In this document: positions 44,847 to 56,870 of the stretch, piece after piece
How the letters are laid out: each line of letters begins with the position of its first letter
How positions within the stretch are numbered: the stretch's first letter is position 1
Assembly: GCA_019054805.1 (NCBI GenBank)
Contig: JAHQIY010000011.1
Span: 811,001 to 875,000, forward strand
Origin: Brachionus manjavacas
Taxonomy: Eukaryota; Rotifera; Eurotatoria; Ploima; Brachionidae
DNA length: 64,000 nt
Direction of reading: 5' to 3'
Translations under genes and position numbers: made by a program
Notes under the pieces: model-generated
The model's input: the letters and a program-made list of their open reading frames with translations, nothing else
What the model was told of the DNA's origin: nothing
Databases searched by the model: none

Positions 44847-47800
44847 TTAATGTCGTCCAGCTTGTTTTTGAATACCAAAGAAGTAATTCTCAAAATCATT
44901 TTCTTTGTTTGCCACCCAAAAAATGTTATTCAGCACAATGTCGTATACTTTTTCAATTAAATCATCATTTTGGAAAACATAGGCATCAGAGAAAAACAAC
45001 AATATCTTAAATAATTTGATTTAATTCTATCTAGCAAAAAACAGATAAAAAGTTACTTCTTCTAACAAAAATAAGTTATCAAAGCTATCGGTAATCTGCC
45101 TAATCGATTCAATAATACCTCTGGGGTTGCTAGTCTCAAAAGCCAAGTAATACCAATATTCTCTTACAAAATACCAAGCAAAGTATCGACCATTAGGATT
45201 TAGTCCCACTGCGTTCAGCACTCTAGTATAGTCATCGATCTTGATTATTGTTCCATCCTCAAGCAGTTGCATCAGAAATAAATCAAGCAAAAATGCTTGT
45301 CTTGAATTTCCAAGAGCGTCGAAGGATATTTCACGCTCTATGGCGTTGTTTGTCAACTCAGCAAATGTGAAAACTTGAATCCAATCAAAAATATCATAGG
45401 TATTCTGCAAGTGATATTTGTAAACTACCGGTCTGTAATTACCGCGAACCCTGAAAATAAAAAATAAAATTTTCCAAAATAAATAAACTAAAATCTTAAA
45501 CAAAGTTTGCCAATCTCATATTTAAATTCAAGAAACATCAGTGCAAAATTCATAGAAGTAATTAGACTTGAATGGTCATGGTGAAACTATTACGCTGCCG
45601 TCACACGCAGAACTGAAATTTATACTTTAAAACTATCCATGAACTAAGTGACTAATTCTATGAGTGTTTTCTATTTGAAATAGAAGATATTTTGAACCAG
45701 ATATTAAACTGTTTTTTTCTCTAAACTTTGGAATAATCAATTGGCAAAATTTTTTTTGCTAAAAATTATGCAAAAATCCAGTTTTTCTTTTGTTTACAAT
45801 TTTTCAATATTTATTTTTTATAAAATTTAAATTAACAAAAATAGTTATTAGAAGACTATTTCTAAATAGTTTCTGAAAAAATTTTTACTTCACTTAATTT
45901 ATGATTTTTATTTTTTCAAATTATTTTTTTTATGGTAAAAATTTTTATTTTTTTACATTATTTTTTATAATTTTACACCGCCAAAATTGGCGTTAATTTA
46001 ATCTAATAAAAAAATTTTACTTTTGCATAATAAAATAAACAAGTATTTTTTTCGTTACTATTTCCTCTTTTTTTCCTGAAGCCTCAACTATGTTAACATG
46101 GGTCACATGTAACAACCTTTTTCAATATATGTCTTTATAGCTTTCTTTACATTTCTTTTAGCTTATTTACTTTAATTTGTTTTTTATTTGATCTTATTTT
46201 ATTAACTTTATTTTTAGTTTTAGTTTTTTTTTCTATAATTTTTCTGAAGGAGCTCTAGCTCGGTGCAGAAAACAAATAGAAAAGCTTTCTTTCACTTTAA
46301 ACATATAATATTAATAAAATCAAATAAAAAAGATGATAAATTAGATAATTGTTTGTTTTTCATTAGTTTAAAGTAAGGTTAAGTTTATATTATAGATTAA
46401 AAATACGTTTACAAGATGATTTTTAGCCCATCCTAATAAAAAATGTATTTTTATAATCTTAGCTTTATGAAGGCTTATAATAATTTAAATACTGGATTTT
46501 TTTTTATTATAAAAGCCATATGATTTAATGTCAAAGTGATGATTTGAATTTGAAAATAAATCTCAAATGAAAGGCATCTTAAAGTTGATGATCAATTCAA
46601 AGAGTTTATCTTTTGATTTTAAAATTAATCTTCGAAATTATTTAAATAATTTGAATGTAAAATGCTTTGCATGCTATCTAGATTTAAAGAATAAAATAAT
46701 AAAAATAGCTTAAACCCATTGATAAAATCGATGTTAACTGATTTTTTGTAAAGTTATTTTTGATTTTTTTCTCCTTAAAGAATTTGCATTCAAAATAAAA
46801 TTTAAAAATAAGATTCACATTTTAAATTTTAAAAATGTAATAAAATGAAAATATTGACCTTTCCTGTCAATATTTTTGAAATATAAAATTTCAAAATAAA
46901 CTTAACAAAAAACCAGTTAATTCATTTAATATTAAAAATCGATTTTATCAATGGGTTTTTTTGTATTTTTTTTTATTTTATTCTTTAAAATCTACATAGC
47001 ATGTTATCCTTTTAAAGCATTTTATCAATTAGTTGAAATCTTTTTGAACTATTGCATTTATTAAATCTAAATAACATGTATAGAATGCTAAATTAAAACT
47101 ATTTAAATTAATTCAAATATTAATTTTAAAATCTGAAGATAAACTCTTAGAACTGATCATCAACTTAAAGATGCCTCTAATATCTCTCTATTATTCATCA
47201 TCAAATAGAGCATTTAACTTAATAAATTGATTAACCCCTAAAACTTGACCATTTTGATCACATTCAACTCAAGATACTGGCTTGGTTTAAAACTTTGAAA
47301 AAAATTTAAAATTACGGATTCAAATTTTGGTTATTAGATGTGAATATAAAGTATTCTTCGGGAATAGTTTCAAACAACTCAGTTGCTTTGTTCAAACAGA
47401 CTTCTTCTTGCATTCTGCATTGAAATTCGGCCAAGTCTGCTTTTAAGAGACGGAGCAAGTCGTTTCCTTCATCGTCCCAGATATCCAAGCCCAAACGATT
47501 AGCCACAGTTCTAATCATCTCACCAATATAACCCTTTATTAAAAAAAAGCCTACAAATAAATACTCAAAAAGATTTTTACTACTTTTAGATTTTTGAAGG
47601 ATGACCTGTGCTCGATAATGTTGGCCACTTTGTTTATATGCCAAATAAAAGCTCTGAATGGATTTAGATCTGTTTCGGTATCTGTAAGATAATTAGCAAA
47701 CATGTTTGGAATGGAGTAGGATTTGGCGCCCAGGAATGCCAATTCAAATGCATTGTGAATTAGATTTATACGATCGCCGATTGAAAATATCTTAAAAAAT

Positions 47801-50800
47801 ATTTAATTTTTTAAAACGGAAAAAAATGAAAAAAGTTACAGTTCTATTTTTTAGAAGAATTGCCTCAAATTTTTGGAACAGTTCATTTGTGTAGTCGGTT
47901 ACATAGTAGCCTTTAAAGTCGGTATTACACTTAACCCAGGTGTATTGTCGGCTCAAGGTGAAAAACTCTTTTATAAATTTTTTAATTAACTTTGAAAAAA
48001 TAAAATTTTAGCTTTATTAAAAATCCTGGAAAAATTATACACTAAGCAATTTGACGATGGAAAACGAAATTTATGGAAGAAAATGAATAAACAAAATTTT
48101 AGATTTTTTTTAAGATTTAAATAATTTTTATTTAATTTTTTTTTAATTTCTTATAATTTAATTATTGATATTAAAAGTTTTTTGTACCCTCTGGACATAA
48201 CAGCTAACTCAAAATTGGTCGTTCCTTTCAATGATTTAAATTTTTTTACAAAAAGCCAAGAATTTGGTAAGTTTACGTTATTTTTAGTAATCAAACTTAA
48301 ACTTGCGCTAATTCTAGTCGGTAAGGATATGTAATTGGGATATGTTTTTTTGATCTACATAAATAATTAATTGAATAATATAAAATAATAAAAAAAACAT
48401 CTAAAATAATTTTTTGAAAATTAATAAAAATACACATATCTAATTAAAATGAGATTCACTCATTTTTGGTTATTTAAATTAATCTTTTAGTCATCAATAT
48501 TAATTAAATTAATTTTAAAATTAATTTTTTGATTGATTAAATCAATTAACCAAAAAAATTTATTTAAAATATGCTCTGCTTGGATAATCAATATTTTCTA
48601 ATTTATGTCTTTTCAACTTTCATTTTTTTAGCTTATTTACTCTATTTTGATAATTTTTTTTTTATCTAATTTTATTAACTTTAATTTTATTTTATTTTTA
48701 ACTTATTCTGAAGGAGCTCTAGCTCGGTACAGAAAACAAATAAATAAATAATTAATAATAATATATGTTTGAGTTGAGTGAGAGATATGTTGGGACAGGA
48801 CTGAGTCATTCTATTCAATTGGTTGTAAGACTGGTGGAGGAATACAAAGAAGGTTTCGAATCGAGATATATTGAATACCCAATTCCATTGTGTAATTGCT
48901 ACCTTCCTATTTTGTATTTTTTCCCCGAAAAATCAGACATTTAAAATATGTATCCTATTTTTATCTATTTCAATATGTTTTCAATTTTCTTTTAATTTAA
49001 CTTATTTTAACTAATTATCCTTTTTTTTTTTTTTTTCTGACTAATTTTTTATTTTATCTTATTCTAACTTTATTTTATTTTGATTTATTTTGATCTATTT
49101 TTTTATTTATTTTTTTAATCTGAAGGAGCCTTAGCTCGGTACAGATATACAAATAAATAGATAAAAAAATAATAATATGTGTCTTCTTAACTTTCATTTT
49201 TTTTAGCCTATTTACTTTATTTTAATTTATTCTGAAGGAGCTCTAGCTCGGTACAGAAAACAATTAAATAAATAAATAATAATTTAATTAATATTGATTC
49301 AAACAAAAAAATAACTATGGAATCGTCAGACGAATTCGTGCAATTGAGCACATATTCTTCGGCTACTGAAGAAGAAAATCAACAAGATGAAATGAAAAAC
49401 CCAAAAAAGGGTACAAAAAGCCTGGATTAATATAATGGAGTTTGACAATAGACAATTGGATTCAACAACAAACAATCTGGTCATATTTAAGAGATTATGA
49501 TACAGATAAAGGTTAATAAATACAAATAAATAAATAAAAAAAAAATACGTTCAAACAAAAAATGTCTACATTTACGTTAAATTACGCCGGATAAGGTAAG
49601 AAATGTATAGATATAATTTTTTTAAAATAAAATGCACTTTTACTTATTTTGCCAAAATAAACAATCTTCTTTTTTTAGTTTTATTTGACAATTTTAATAA
49701 TTCATTCAATTTTTTTATTTATGAAAAAATTAAGAAGTTAACAAACAAAATATTATTTTTCATTAAATTAAAAGTTTCATTTTTTTTAATAACTTTAAGC
49801 TTGATTTTTTTTAATAATTGCCAAAATTTTTATTTACTTTAATTTTAATTTTCGATTCAAAATCCCTCGCAAAAAAATTTAAGATTTTTTTCAGTATGAA
49901 AAATTACTGTTATCTTCCTAAAATTATTTCGAAAAATTAAAAAAATTATTCTAAACAAGATGAATAGTGATGCATGAGTGAAATCCTGGTCCTCGATTTT
50001 GTTGCATAAATCTCGTCTAAGGAAAAACAGTGAAGAAAATTTGTTATAAAAAATAAATATTTTTTTGGTAAAAAACCAAATTTTAATTTCATTAAGTTAT
50101 TTTTGAGCATGTTTTCTTATTTAAAAAAATGATTAAATATCTTACCTTCAATTCCTGTCAAAAGGTGATTGAATTCAAAAATGTCTCCGGACAAGTCATC
50201 TTCTACACCGTTAGATACCTGACCTCCAGCTCTGCATTGTAAATAAATATTCCATCTGAAACCGGTCAATTCATCTTCGTTGATTTCGGAGAGCAAAAAT
50301 CTGTCCTGAATAAATCGAACTCTATTTTGTCCATTTGAATTGTCGAGCAAGACGGCAACTTCTGGATAATTTTTTTGCACCAACCATGGTTCAATCAAAT
50401 CTTTGGCACTAATTGACAATTCAGCCGGCTTTAACATTAATTTTAAATCTGAATAAAAAAACAAAAAAAACAATTACCAAAGTAAAGGAATTGTAAAAAT
50501 CGCTTGATGTAACAAGACCGAATGGTTTTGATTGTAAATATTGCTAAAATTAAAATTTTTTTTTTCAATTTTTTTTTAAAAATAAATAATACTTTTAAGC
50601 CTTGAAATAATTGATCCTCTTGAATAATGGACTCTAGCATGCGAATCACTGCAGCTCCTTTGTTGTAGATGGACTCATCAAAAGCTTTCACCAAATCGGA
50701 TTGTTGAGTTATGTTCATAATTATGGGCCTAGAGCTAGCAAAGCCATCTTCCCACATTAAAGGAATGATTTTGTCGACTATAAATTGATTATCCTTAAAA

Positions 50801-52927
50801 ATAATTAATCAGAGAAGTAATATTGGAATTTTTAATAATTGTTTTTTAGTATTAATAGAATTCTCATTCTCTTTCAAAAAAAAATTAAATTTCAAAAATT
50901 GTTTTTTCATTAATTTTTGGTCTCATTTAGAATTAAACTTTTTGAATTTTTTAAATCGAAAAAAAAAAATTTTAACTTGATTTTTTTCAAAATTAGAATC
51001 ATTATTTTTTTACTTGAAAAATTAATTTTCGTATTTTACCTTCTAAATTTAAATTTTAAAAAATTTGCTTAACTTTTTTATAGAATATTAAAAATCCTAA
51101 AATAAATTGATAATTCCTGATACAACAAAATTTAATTAATTTAAAAAAATTCTTACAATATCAAAAGAAGCGTCTAGAGAACCAATTGACTTGTATTGGA
51201 AATAAATTGCCAAGGCTTCGTTCAACCACAATTCATCCCACCATTCACAAGTCACATAATTACCAAACCACTGAAATAAATAATTTCAAAAATATTTTTT
51301 TTGGCTGTTTTAGTTTAATTTACATAATGAGCGAGCTCTTTGGCAATCATTTCGCCAACTTTGAATTTATCTTCTACTGAGTTTATTTTATCATTGTAGA
51401 ACAAGTAGTCTTCATGGAAAGCGGTTAGACCCCATGATGGAGAAGACTTTTGCGGGTAGCCCGGCAAACCGATGAGGTTAATTTTGGGCGGAATGGCATC
51501 TAAAACTCCCAGTTTTGTCTTATAATAATTGAGGATATCTTTAGCGACTCGTAGTGGATAATCAGCTAAGTTATTGTCAATTGCTGATTTTCGACCATGC
51601 ACTCTAATCTCAGTATTACCATCTACTATTGAACTAGAGTCATAATCATCTGGAACAATGGCCCAAGCGAGCAAATTTGCGCTCATTTTAAAAGTCTTGG
51701 CAAATATTGTCCTTTTTTTTTGAACACCAGAGTCGTCAAAATCTGAAGTGCTAATTGAATCAAAATTGGAAAGAGCAATTGAACGTGCTGGATGTTCTAT
51801 GGTCAATTCATACTCAGCTTTAAATCCGGGTTCATCAAAACAAGGACTAGAAAATAAATTGTATTTTTATACTTTTTGGGAAAATTACAGAAAATTTCCA
51901 AAAAATTTTGATGTAAATTTTTTTGAAATTTTTCTAAAATTTTACAATTTAAATATTTTTAATCTTACAAAGCTGTTCTGGCGAGGTTTGGAAAAAATCT
52001 GGTGGCCAAAAGAGAGCGAGTTTCTCCGTTTTCCAAATAGTCGGCCTTGTAAAAGCCGATAAAGGAAGTAATTGCATTAAAATAGATCTTTAGAGTGTAT
52101 TCACCAGGCTGGATTTGATTTTGGGTTTTAAATTCAAAGAGGTCGTTTGGCAAATAATTTTGACTCTCCAAAACTATGACTTGATTAGTTGATGTTTGGG
52201 TAAGAACTGTTCTTTCTGTTTCTACATTGATACCGATGTTTACATGGGTCTCTATTCTATTTGTTTCTTTTTGAATATCAAGGGTTAATTCTACTTCGCC
52301 AAAATATCTAGTCCATTGATTTTTCGACCCATTCACTGATTTTCTAGTTCCGTAAGGATCGAAATCGGTCTTGATCAAAAGTTTATAGTTCTTGGGCTGA
52401 ATGAATCTTGGCAAACGCAATAGAGAATCTTCTTCTGAAATTACAGGCGTTGTTCGTGATGGAGATGTTGGCAAAGTTAGTGAAGTGGTTGGTCTAGTTG
52501 TAGCTGTACTTGTGGTAGTAGGTCTTGTTGTAGTTGTAGTGGGCCTTGTTGTAGTTGTAGTTGTAGGTCTTGTTGTAGTTGTAGTGGGCCTTGTTGTAGT
52601 TGTAGTTGTAGGTCTTGTTGTAGTTGTAGTTGTAGGTCTTGTTGTAGTTGTAGTGGGCCTTGTTGTAGTTGTAGTGGGCCTTGTTGTAGCTGTAGTTGTA
52701 GTTGTAGTTGTAGTTGTAGTTGTAGTTGTAGTTGTAGTTGTAGTTGTAGTTGTAGTTGTAGTTGGAGTTGTAGTAGAAGTTGTTGTAGCAGGTATAGTTG
52801 AGGTTGGAATACAATTACCGGGTCTAAAGACTAAGCCAGAAACCAAGCCGACTACAAGAATGACCAAAAGGCCGCCAGCTAAACCAGCTATTACAGCTAT
52901 CTTAGGCAATAAAATTCCAGATGCCAT
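44847..52927 (-). CDS. M1 aminopeptidase-like ectoprotein, zinc site lost
   Basis: Eleven exons, all phases consistent: 52927-51969, 51846-51324, 51270-51157, 50793-50593, 50543-50478, 50428-50146, 47967-47840, 47790-47584, 47533-47316, 45450-45057, 45005-44847; 1,083 aa, ending QAGRH-stop. Type II layout: short cytosolic start, membrane segment at ~9-34 ([20 protein letters not shown]), Thr-rich stalk ~41-145, then the M1 ectodomain ([49 protein letters not shown] with the catalytic-type Tyr; [16 protein letters not shown]) and the C-terminal helical domain. The GAMEN motif is absent: the site reads [16 protein letters not shown]. The zinc motif HExxHx18E reads KELAH-x18-E, so the first His is Lys. 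Peptidase activity by the usual mechanism is unlikely. The ends of exons 6 and 8 have small alternatives (50428 acceptor; 47584 or 47581 donor). Confidence 0.88.
46243..46275 (+). repeat. ctgaaggagctctagctcgg repeat, copy 1
   Basis: ctgaaggagctctagctcgg followed by tgcagaaaacaaa, after a T-rich tract. Other copies: 48706-48745, 49119-49150, 49231-49265, 63769-63800 (diverged), 63919-63945 (diverged), and 30166-30200 reversed. This one lies in M1 intron 45451-47315. Confidence 0.8.
46572..47176. repeat. Large imperfect inverted repeat (~600 bp)
   Basis: Outer words aggcatcttaaagttgatga (46572) and tcatcaacttaaagatgcct (to 47176) are exact reverse complements. Inner words match too (cccattgataaaatcgat near 46720 and atcgattttatcaatggg near 46945). 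The centre is a short hairpin at about 46848-46876 (aatattgacc/cctgtcaatatt). The right arm carries an extra ~60 bp. It is a foldback element in an M1 intron. Confidence 0.8.
48173..48355 (-). other. Unassigned coding-like stretch inside M1 intron
   Basis: Minus-strand frame with non-random composition: [49 protein letters not shown]. It does not fit the M1 gene: exon 6 (ending 50146) joins exon 7 (starting 47967) in perfect phase without it. No start codon or domain recognised. Possibly a fragment of a transposon protein. Confidence 0.35.
48706..48745 (+). repeat. ctgaaggagctctagctcgg repeat, copy 2
   Basis: Followed, 45 bp on (48789-48866), by a coding-like frame [19 protein letters not shown] and KEGFESRY, which has a counterpart at 63816-63895 downstream of the copy at 63769. 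Confidence 0.8.
49119..49150 (+). repeat. ctgaaggagctctagctcgg repeat, copy 3
   Basis: ctgaaggagccttagctcgg, one base different from copy 2 in the ctcta core, after a T-rich run. Followed by tacagatatacaaataaata. Confidence 0.75.
49231..49265 (+). repeat. ctgaaggagctctagctcgg repeat, copy 4
   Basis: Exact core plus tacagaaaacaattaaataa, 112 bp after copy 3, same orientation. The T-rich sequence preceding each copy (tttttagc.tatttacttta) is also repeated. Confidence 0.8.
49317..49500 (+). pseudogene. Short coding-like relic, unassigned
   Basis: A 37-codon frame, [20 protein letters not shown] ending KSLD-stop, followed in another frame by [20 protein letters not shown]. Acidic Ser-rich starts of this kind are common in DNA-transposon proteins, but I recognise no domain. 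It lies in the M1 intron 47968-50145. Confidence 0.25.
52490..52790. repeat. Thr-codon minisatellite in M1 stalk
   Basis: Plus-strand units of gttgtagttgtagtgggcct and pure gttgta runs translate on the minus strand to [11 protein letters not shown] and poly-Thr in the stalk of the M1-like protein. Two or three unit types alternate (RPTTTTT and RPTTTTTT). The repeats are nearly identical, so length variation between alleles is likely. A Thr-rich stalk should be heavily O-glycosylated. Confidence 0.9.
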
Positions 52928-53799
52928 TTAATTAATTGAATTAATTTTTAAAATAAAATAGTGAGGTTTAGGTTGTTTTTATAAGAAAAAAAAAGATTAG
53001 AAACGTGTTTTATTACATTTTATCGTGGATAATTAAATTGTAAAAATAGTTTGTTAAATAAGCATGGTCAAACATAGATGTTGCTATCGTCTAAAGCTAT
53101 AAATTTAGGTGATATAACAATTTGGAAATATTTATCTAGATGCAAATTCAAATTTTAATTAGAAGTTTTGAATTTTTTGAAAAAATTTATGACTTTTAAA
53201 TTCTGACCAGATTATAATAATTGAGGACATATTTTAATTTAAAAGATATATTAAATCTTTTTAGACTTGGCTCATGGGCCCACTACCATGAAAGTAGAAT
53301 ATTTAAACAGGCTTTTTTGAATGCGCGACAACATCCAAAAAAAATAAATAAAAATTTTAATTATTCAAATATTTAAAAAGACAAAACCAGAGTACAATTT
53401 AAAAATTCGGACTTGGACCTTAATTTTAATGACTATTTTATGAAATTTCATATTTGATTATATCAAATGTTAAAAATTAAATTCAATTCTGAAAAATTTT
53501 TCATGGTCGAAAAGATTTTTATTATTCCTTGGTTCTGAAAATTTGTTTATTTGTTTTTGTTGACATGAATTCTGTAATTATATAAATGAAAATTGAATTT
53601 TGAGAAAAGTCAGGTAATTAAAAAAAAGGTCTAAAATTCTTTGTGGCAAAAAAAAAAAAAATACAAAGCTGCTATTTTTTCTTCAGCAAAATGATTTTTC
53701 ATTTGGAAATTTTTTTTTATCTTCTAATTTATTTTTTCCCACTGACAATAATTTTTTTAATCTGTAATTTTTAATTTAACACTGATAAGCTTCAATTTA
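52928..53799. other. 5' flank of M1-like gene 1
   Basis: AT-rich promoter-side DNA with no recognisable signal. It includes an aagtc-type repeat word at ~53405 (ttcggacttggacct). Confidence 0.35.
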
Positions 53800-54249
53800 T
53801 ACCGTAAAAACCTCGGAAACTACCCCGGGATTATAGGATGTATAAAGCCATAAAACCCCAGTGTCCTTTTAAAATACTTTTTCTTTAGTCTCATCGGATT
53901 AAAAATTTGATAAATTTACACACCCATGAGGTAAAATTCTGGTGAAGAATTAACACTTAAAGAGAGTGGTACTGCTAGACCAGATGAGAGCGACGAAGAT
54001 ACTGAAATGGAACTTGAATCAATAATTTTTTATTTTTTTTTAATATTATTTAAATCATATAGTCTCTGTATAAGCCCAGGCAATTTTTTTTATAACCCCA
54101 TTTCCTAAAATAAATTATGTAATTAAACCCCCGGGTCATTGATTGCTTTTTGGGACTAAAATTTACTGGAGTTAACCTTTTTTTTTAAATAGGTAACCCA
54201 TCATTTTTTTTTCTGAAGTCCATGTAGTAGTTTCCGAGGTTTTACGGTA
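53800..54249. mobile_element. Tc1/mariner-type element remnant with TIRs
   Basis: Ends ccgtaaaaacctcggaaact (53802 on) and agtttccgaggttttacgg (to 54247) are inverted copies with one base of length difference. Each is bordered outside by TA (53800-53801 and 54248-54249), the target duplication of Tc1/mariner/pogo elements. Inside, 53939-54030 reads GEELTLKESGTARPDESDED then TEMELES, an acidic end such as pogo/Tigger transposases carry. At ~450 bp it is a non-autonomous deletion derivative. Confidence 0.75.
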
Positions 54250-56181
54250 AGTATCAATGCATTTGTCTGTCAATTCTCAAGTAATTTTTCTTAATGTACC
54301 ATCTCGAGTCAGTCTTGGAAATCAATTGATTAACTGTACAATTATACGAAAAAAAAAAAAAGAAGAAATTTTCTATTTAAATGAAAGAATTAATTTTAAA
54401 AATGGCTATTTAATTTTTTATTTACTTTTAAAAGACATGTAAAATATATTTTATTTTGTTTTAAAAAATATGTAAAAAAATATTTATAATATTTAATCAA
54501 TCGATTAAATATTTTTTTACTTTATTAATATAAGATCAATCACAATTTTTAAACACATTTCAAAAACTTTTAAATCTTCATTAGCATTCAAAATCTATTC
54601 TAAATAATCAACAGATATATTTTATCCCAATTTTGGCTAAAAATATTTTCTCTTTGGTCAAATTTTCTTCCAAAATATAATTCAATAAATGATGTTTAAA
54701 AATACGTGAGAAAGATGCTGCTTTAAATTTAATAATCTAGACTATCTTAAATGTGATATATTTACAATTTTGTTCTCATCAGAGGTTAGAGCATCGCATC
54801 TAAAAACTTCCTTTCAATTTTTGTCAGCTTGTTCAATTTTTTCTCCACCCTTTTTTTTTAAATAAGACTTTCAGGGTGTTTATTGATGTTTATTGAGCAG
54901 GTATTTTAAAAACAAAAAGCAAAAAAAAAAATTTAATATTTCAGCAGAAAATGTCTCAAAAATCTTAAAAATTTGAAAAAAAAAAATTAACCATAACATT
55001 TTTTTAATTTATTTTCTAAATTTTTGACTCATTTTTGACTGTGTCTTTTTTATATTTTTAAATTAATATAATTTAAAGGTTTTGAACGTAAGCCAAATTA
55101 ATACTTACGACAAAAAAGAGTTCCGAAGGTTGTTGAAAAATAAATTTTCACATTTCGAAATTTTGATCAATTAGGATTTTATTAGAATTCTTAAATTTGA
55201 GAAAAAAAATGCTTTCTCATTTAAAATTCATATGTAATGCCAGAATAATTCAAATTACTCGATTGAAAAAAAGATAGAAGAAATTTCGAATAAATCAATT
55301 TAATTCATAAAAATTTCTAAGTCCAAAAATTAATTTTTAAAAAACCCTAGATTTTTTTTGGTAACGGAAAAGACTGTTTACAATCTAAAAGCTTTGCTTA
55401 TCCAATTATACCTAAAATTACACAATTTTCGGTAATTTTTTAATGAAATTTAAATTAGAATTTTTTTAATTTAATTATAAACTTTTGCAAAAAAAATAAA
55501 AAAATTCAGCAAAAAAAGAATTATATTTTTTACTCAAATTCTTGTAAGGTTTTAAATGATCATGCGAAAAAATCAGCATCAAAAGAAGGTTCTTAAAAGT
55601 AAACATTCAGAATCTGTAAATCTCTGCAGAAAATTTGCATGCAAAATTTAACAAAATACTTGGGGTAGTTTTAAATGGTTTTTTAAATTGAAAATGCGAA
55701 AAAGTATTTTTTGAAGATAATTTTTAAGTATGATCCAGAAAATTTGATCATTAACTTTAATTTTCTAAATTTAATTGATTTCGGAGGAAAAAATAAAGAA
55801 ATTAAACTTTTATTAATTTTTTAATAGATCTTTACAACCTTAATCATTATCTGTTAGAATTAAAAAAATTCTCAGAATTGAGTAAGAAATCCGAAAGTGA
55901 CAGATAAAATAATTGCTACAATACTTGATGATCCATTAGCCGTTTAAAAACCAAAATTTCCACTTTATTTACTTTTGAGGTTTGAAGACACCCCAAAGCC
56001 AAAAGACCATCGATAAAAATTTTTTAAATTTTTTGCTTAACTTAGTTACTGAAAAAATATAAAAAAATCAGATCCTACAAAATTTTGCTTCCTTAAAATG
56101 TGATTAAAAATGTCAATTTCTTTTTATTTTAAAAATTAAAATTTTAGAAAAATTTAACAACATTTTGTAATAAAAAAGGCG
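54250..56181. other. Intergenic, no gene seen
   Basis: About 1.9 kb of AT-rich DNA without a supportable gene or repeat. Confidence 0.4.
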
Positions 56182-56870
56182 TTATAATTTTAAAAAATTA
56201 AAATCTAGGAAAGTATCAAATCCAATAGATTTACTACCGTTAAGTTTCTCAAGTTTTTCTTGAAAAATTTTACTATTCAAATAACTCGACACATCTTCAA
56301 TGTCAAAAGTTGCTGAAGTTCGAAGCGGAAACAAAGGAAGTTCATCATCTGGTTCATTTTTGAAAACTGAACGAAATTGTTCATTTAAAAGCTCTGCAAC
56401 TTCATTTCGGTCTACAGTAATGGTTCCATCTTTTTTTCTCATCGCACGGATTTGATCTTTGCCACCCATTTTGCTTCTAATATATTCGTATACAAGCTTT
56501 GGATCATTCTTTGCTTTACCAGCTAGTGTATTCTCATATTTAAGTTTCGCTCTCATTAAGACTTTTTTAACTTCTCTACATGAAGCCTTGTACTTCATTT
56601 TATACTCAGATTTTAAATTCTTCTTGCAAGACTTGAGTCTATACCACGCTTGATGCTTTTGTTTTACACAATTTCTCGTCTCGTAAGTCATTCATTTCTC
56701 TCCAAACCTTTTGTTTAACTTTTTTTCTGGTATAAAAGATTCACATAAAGATGAATATGAACTAAGAAATTTCGAGTAACAATCGTCCAGCCCACTCAAC
56801 TCCACGTTCCAACAAACAGAACTGACTCCCTCGCAAATACCATCAAAGTTATGTTGTTTGTTATATGTTT
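56182..56870 (-). mobile_element. CR1-like LINE fragment (endonuclease-RT linker)
   Basis: The frame 56691-56182 reads NCVKQKHQAWYRLKSCKKN, AGKAKNDPKLVYEYIRSKMG, VDRNEVAELLNEQFRSVFKN, the helical linker of CR1/jockey ORF2 before RT. Upstream, after one frameshift, SLCESFIPEKKLNKRFGEK fits the preceding segment. It ends just where RT would begin (KSIGFDTFLD). Confidence 0.75.

Noticed and set aside
49603..49842. 79-codon Phe/Asn/Lys-rich frame
   Set aside because: Composition is that of AT-rich intron, inside an M1 intron.
52401..52931. Plus-strand Val-rich and minus-strand Tyr/Asn-rich frames over the M1 stalk
   Set aside because: Repeat-derived reading frames of the Thr minisatellite; the minus-strand Thr frame joins the M1 domain and is the real one.
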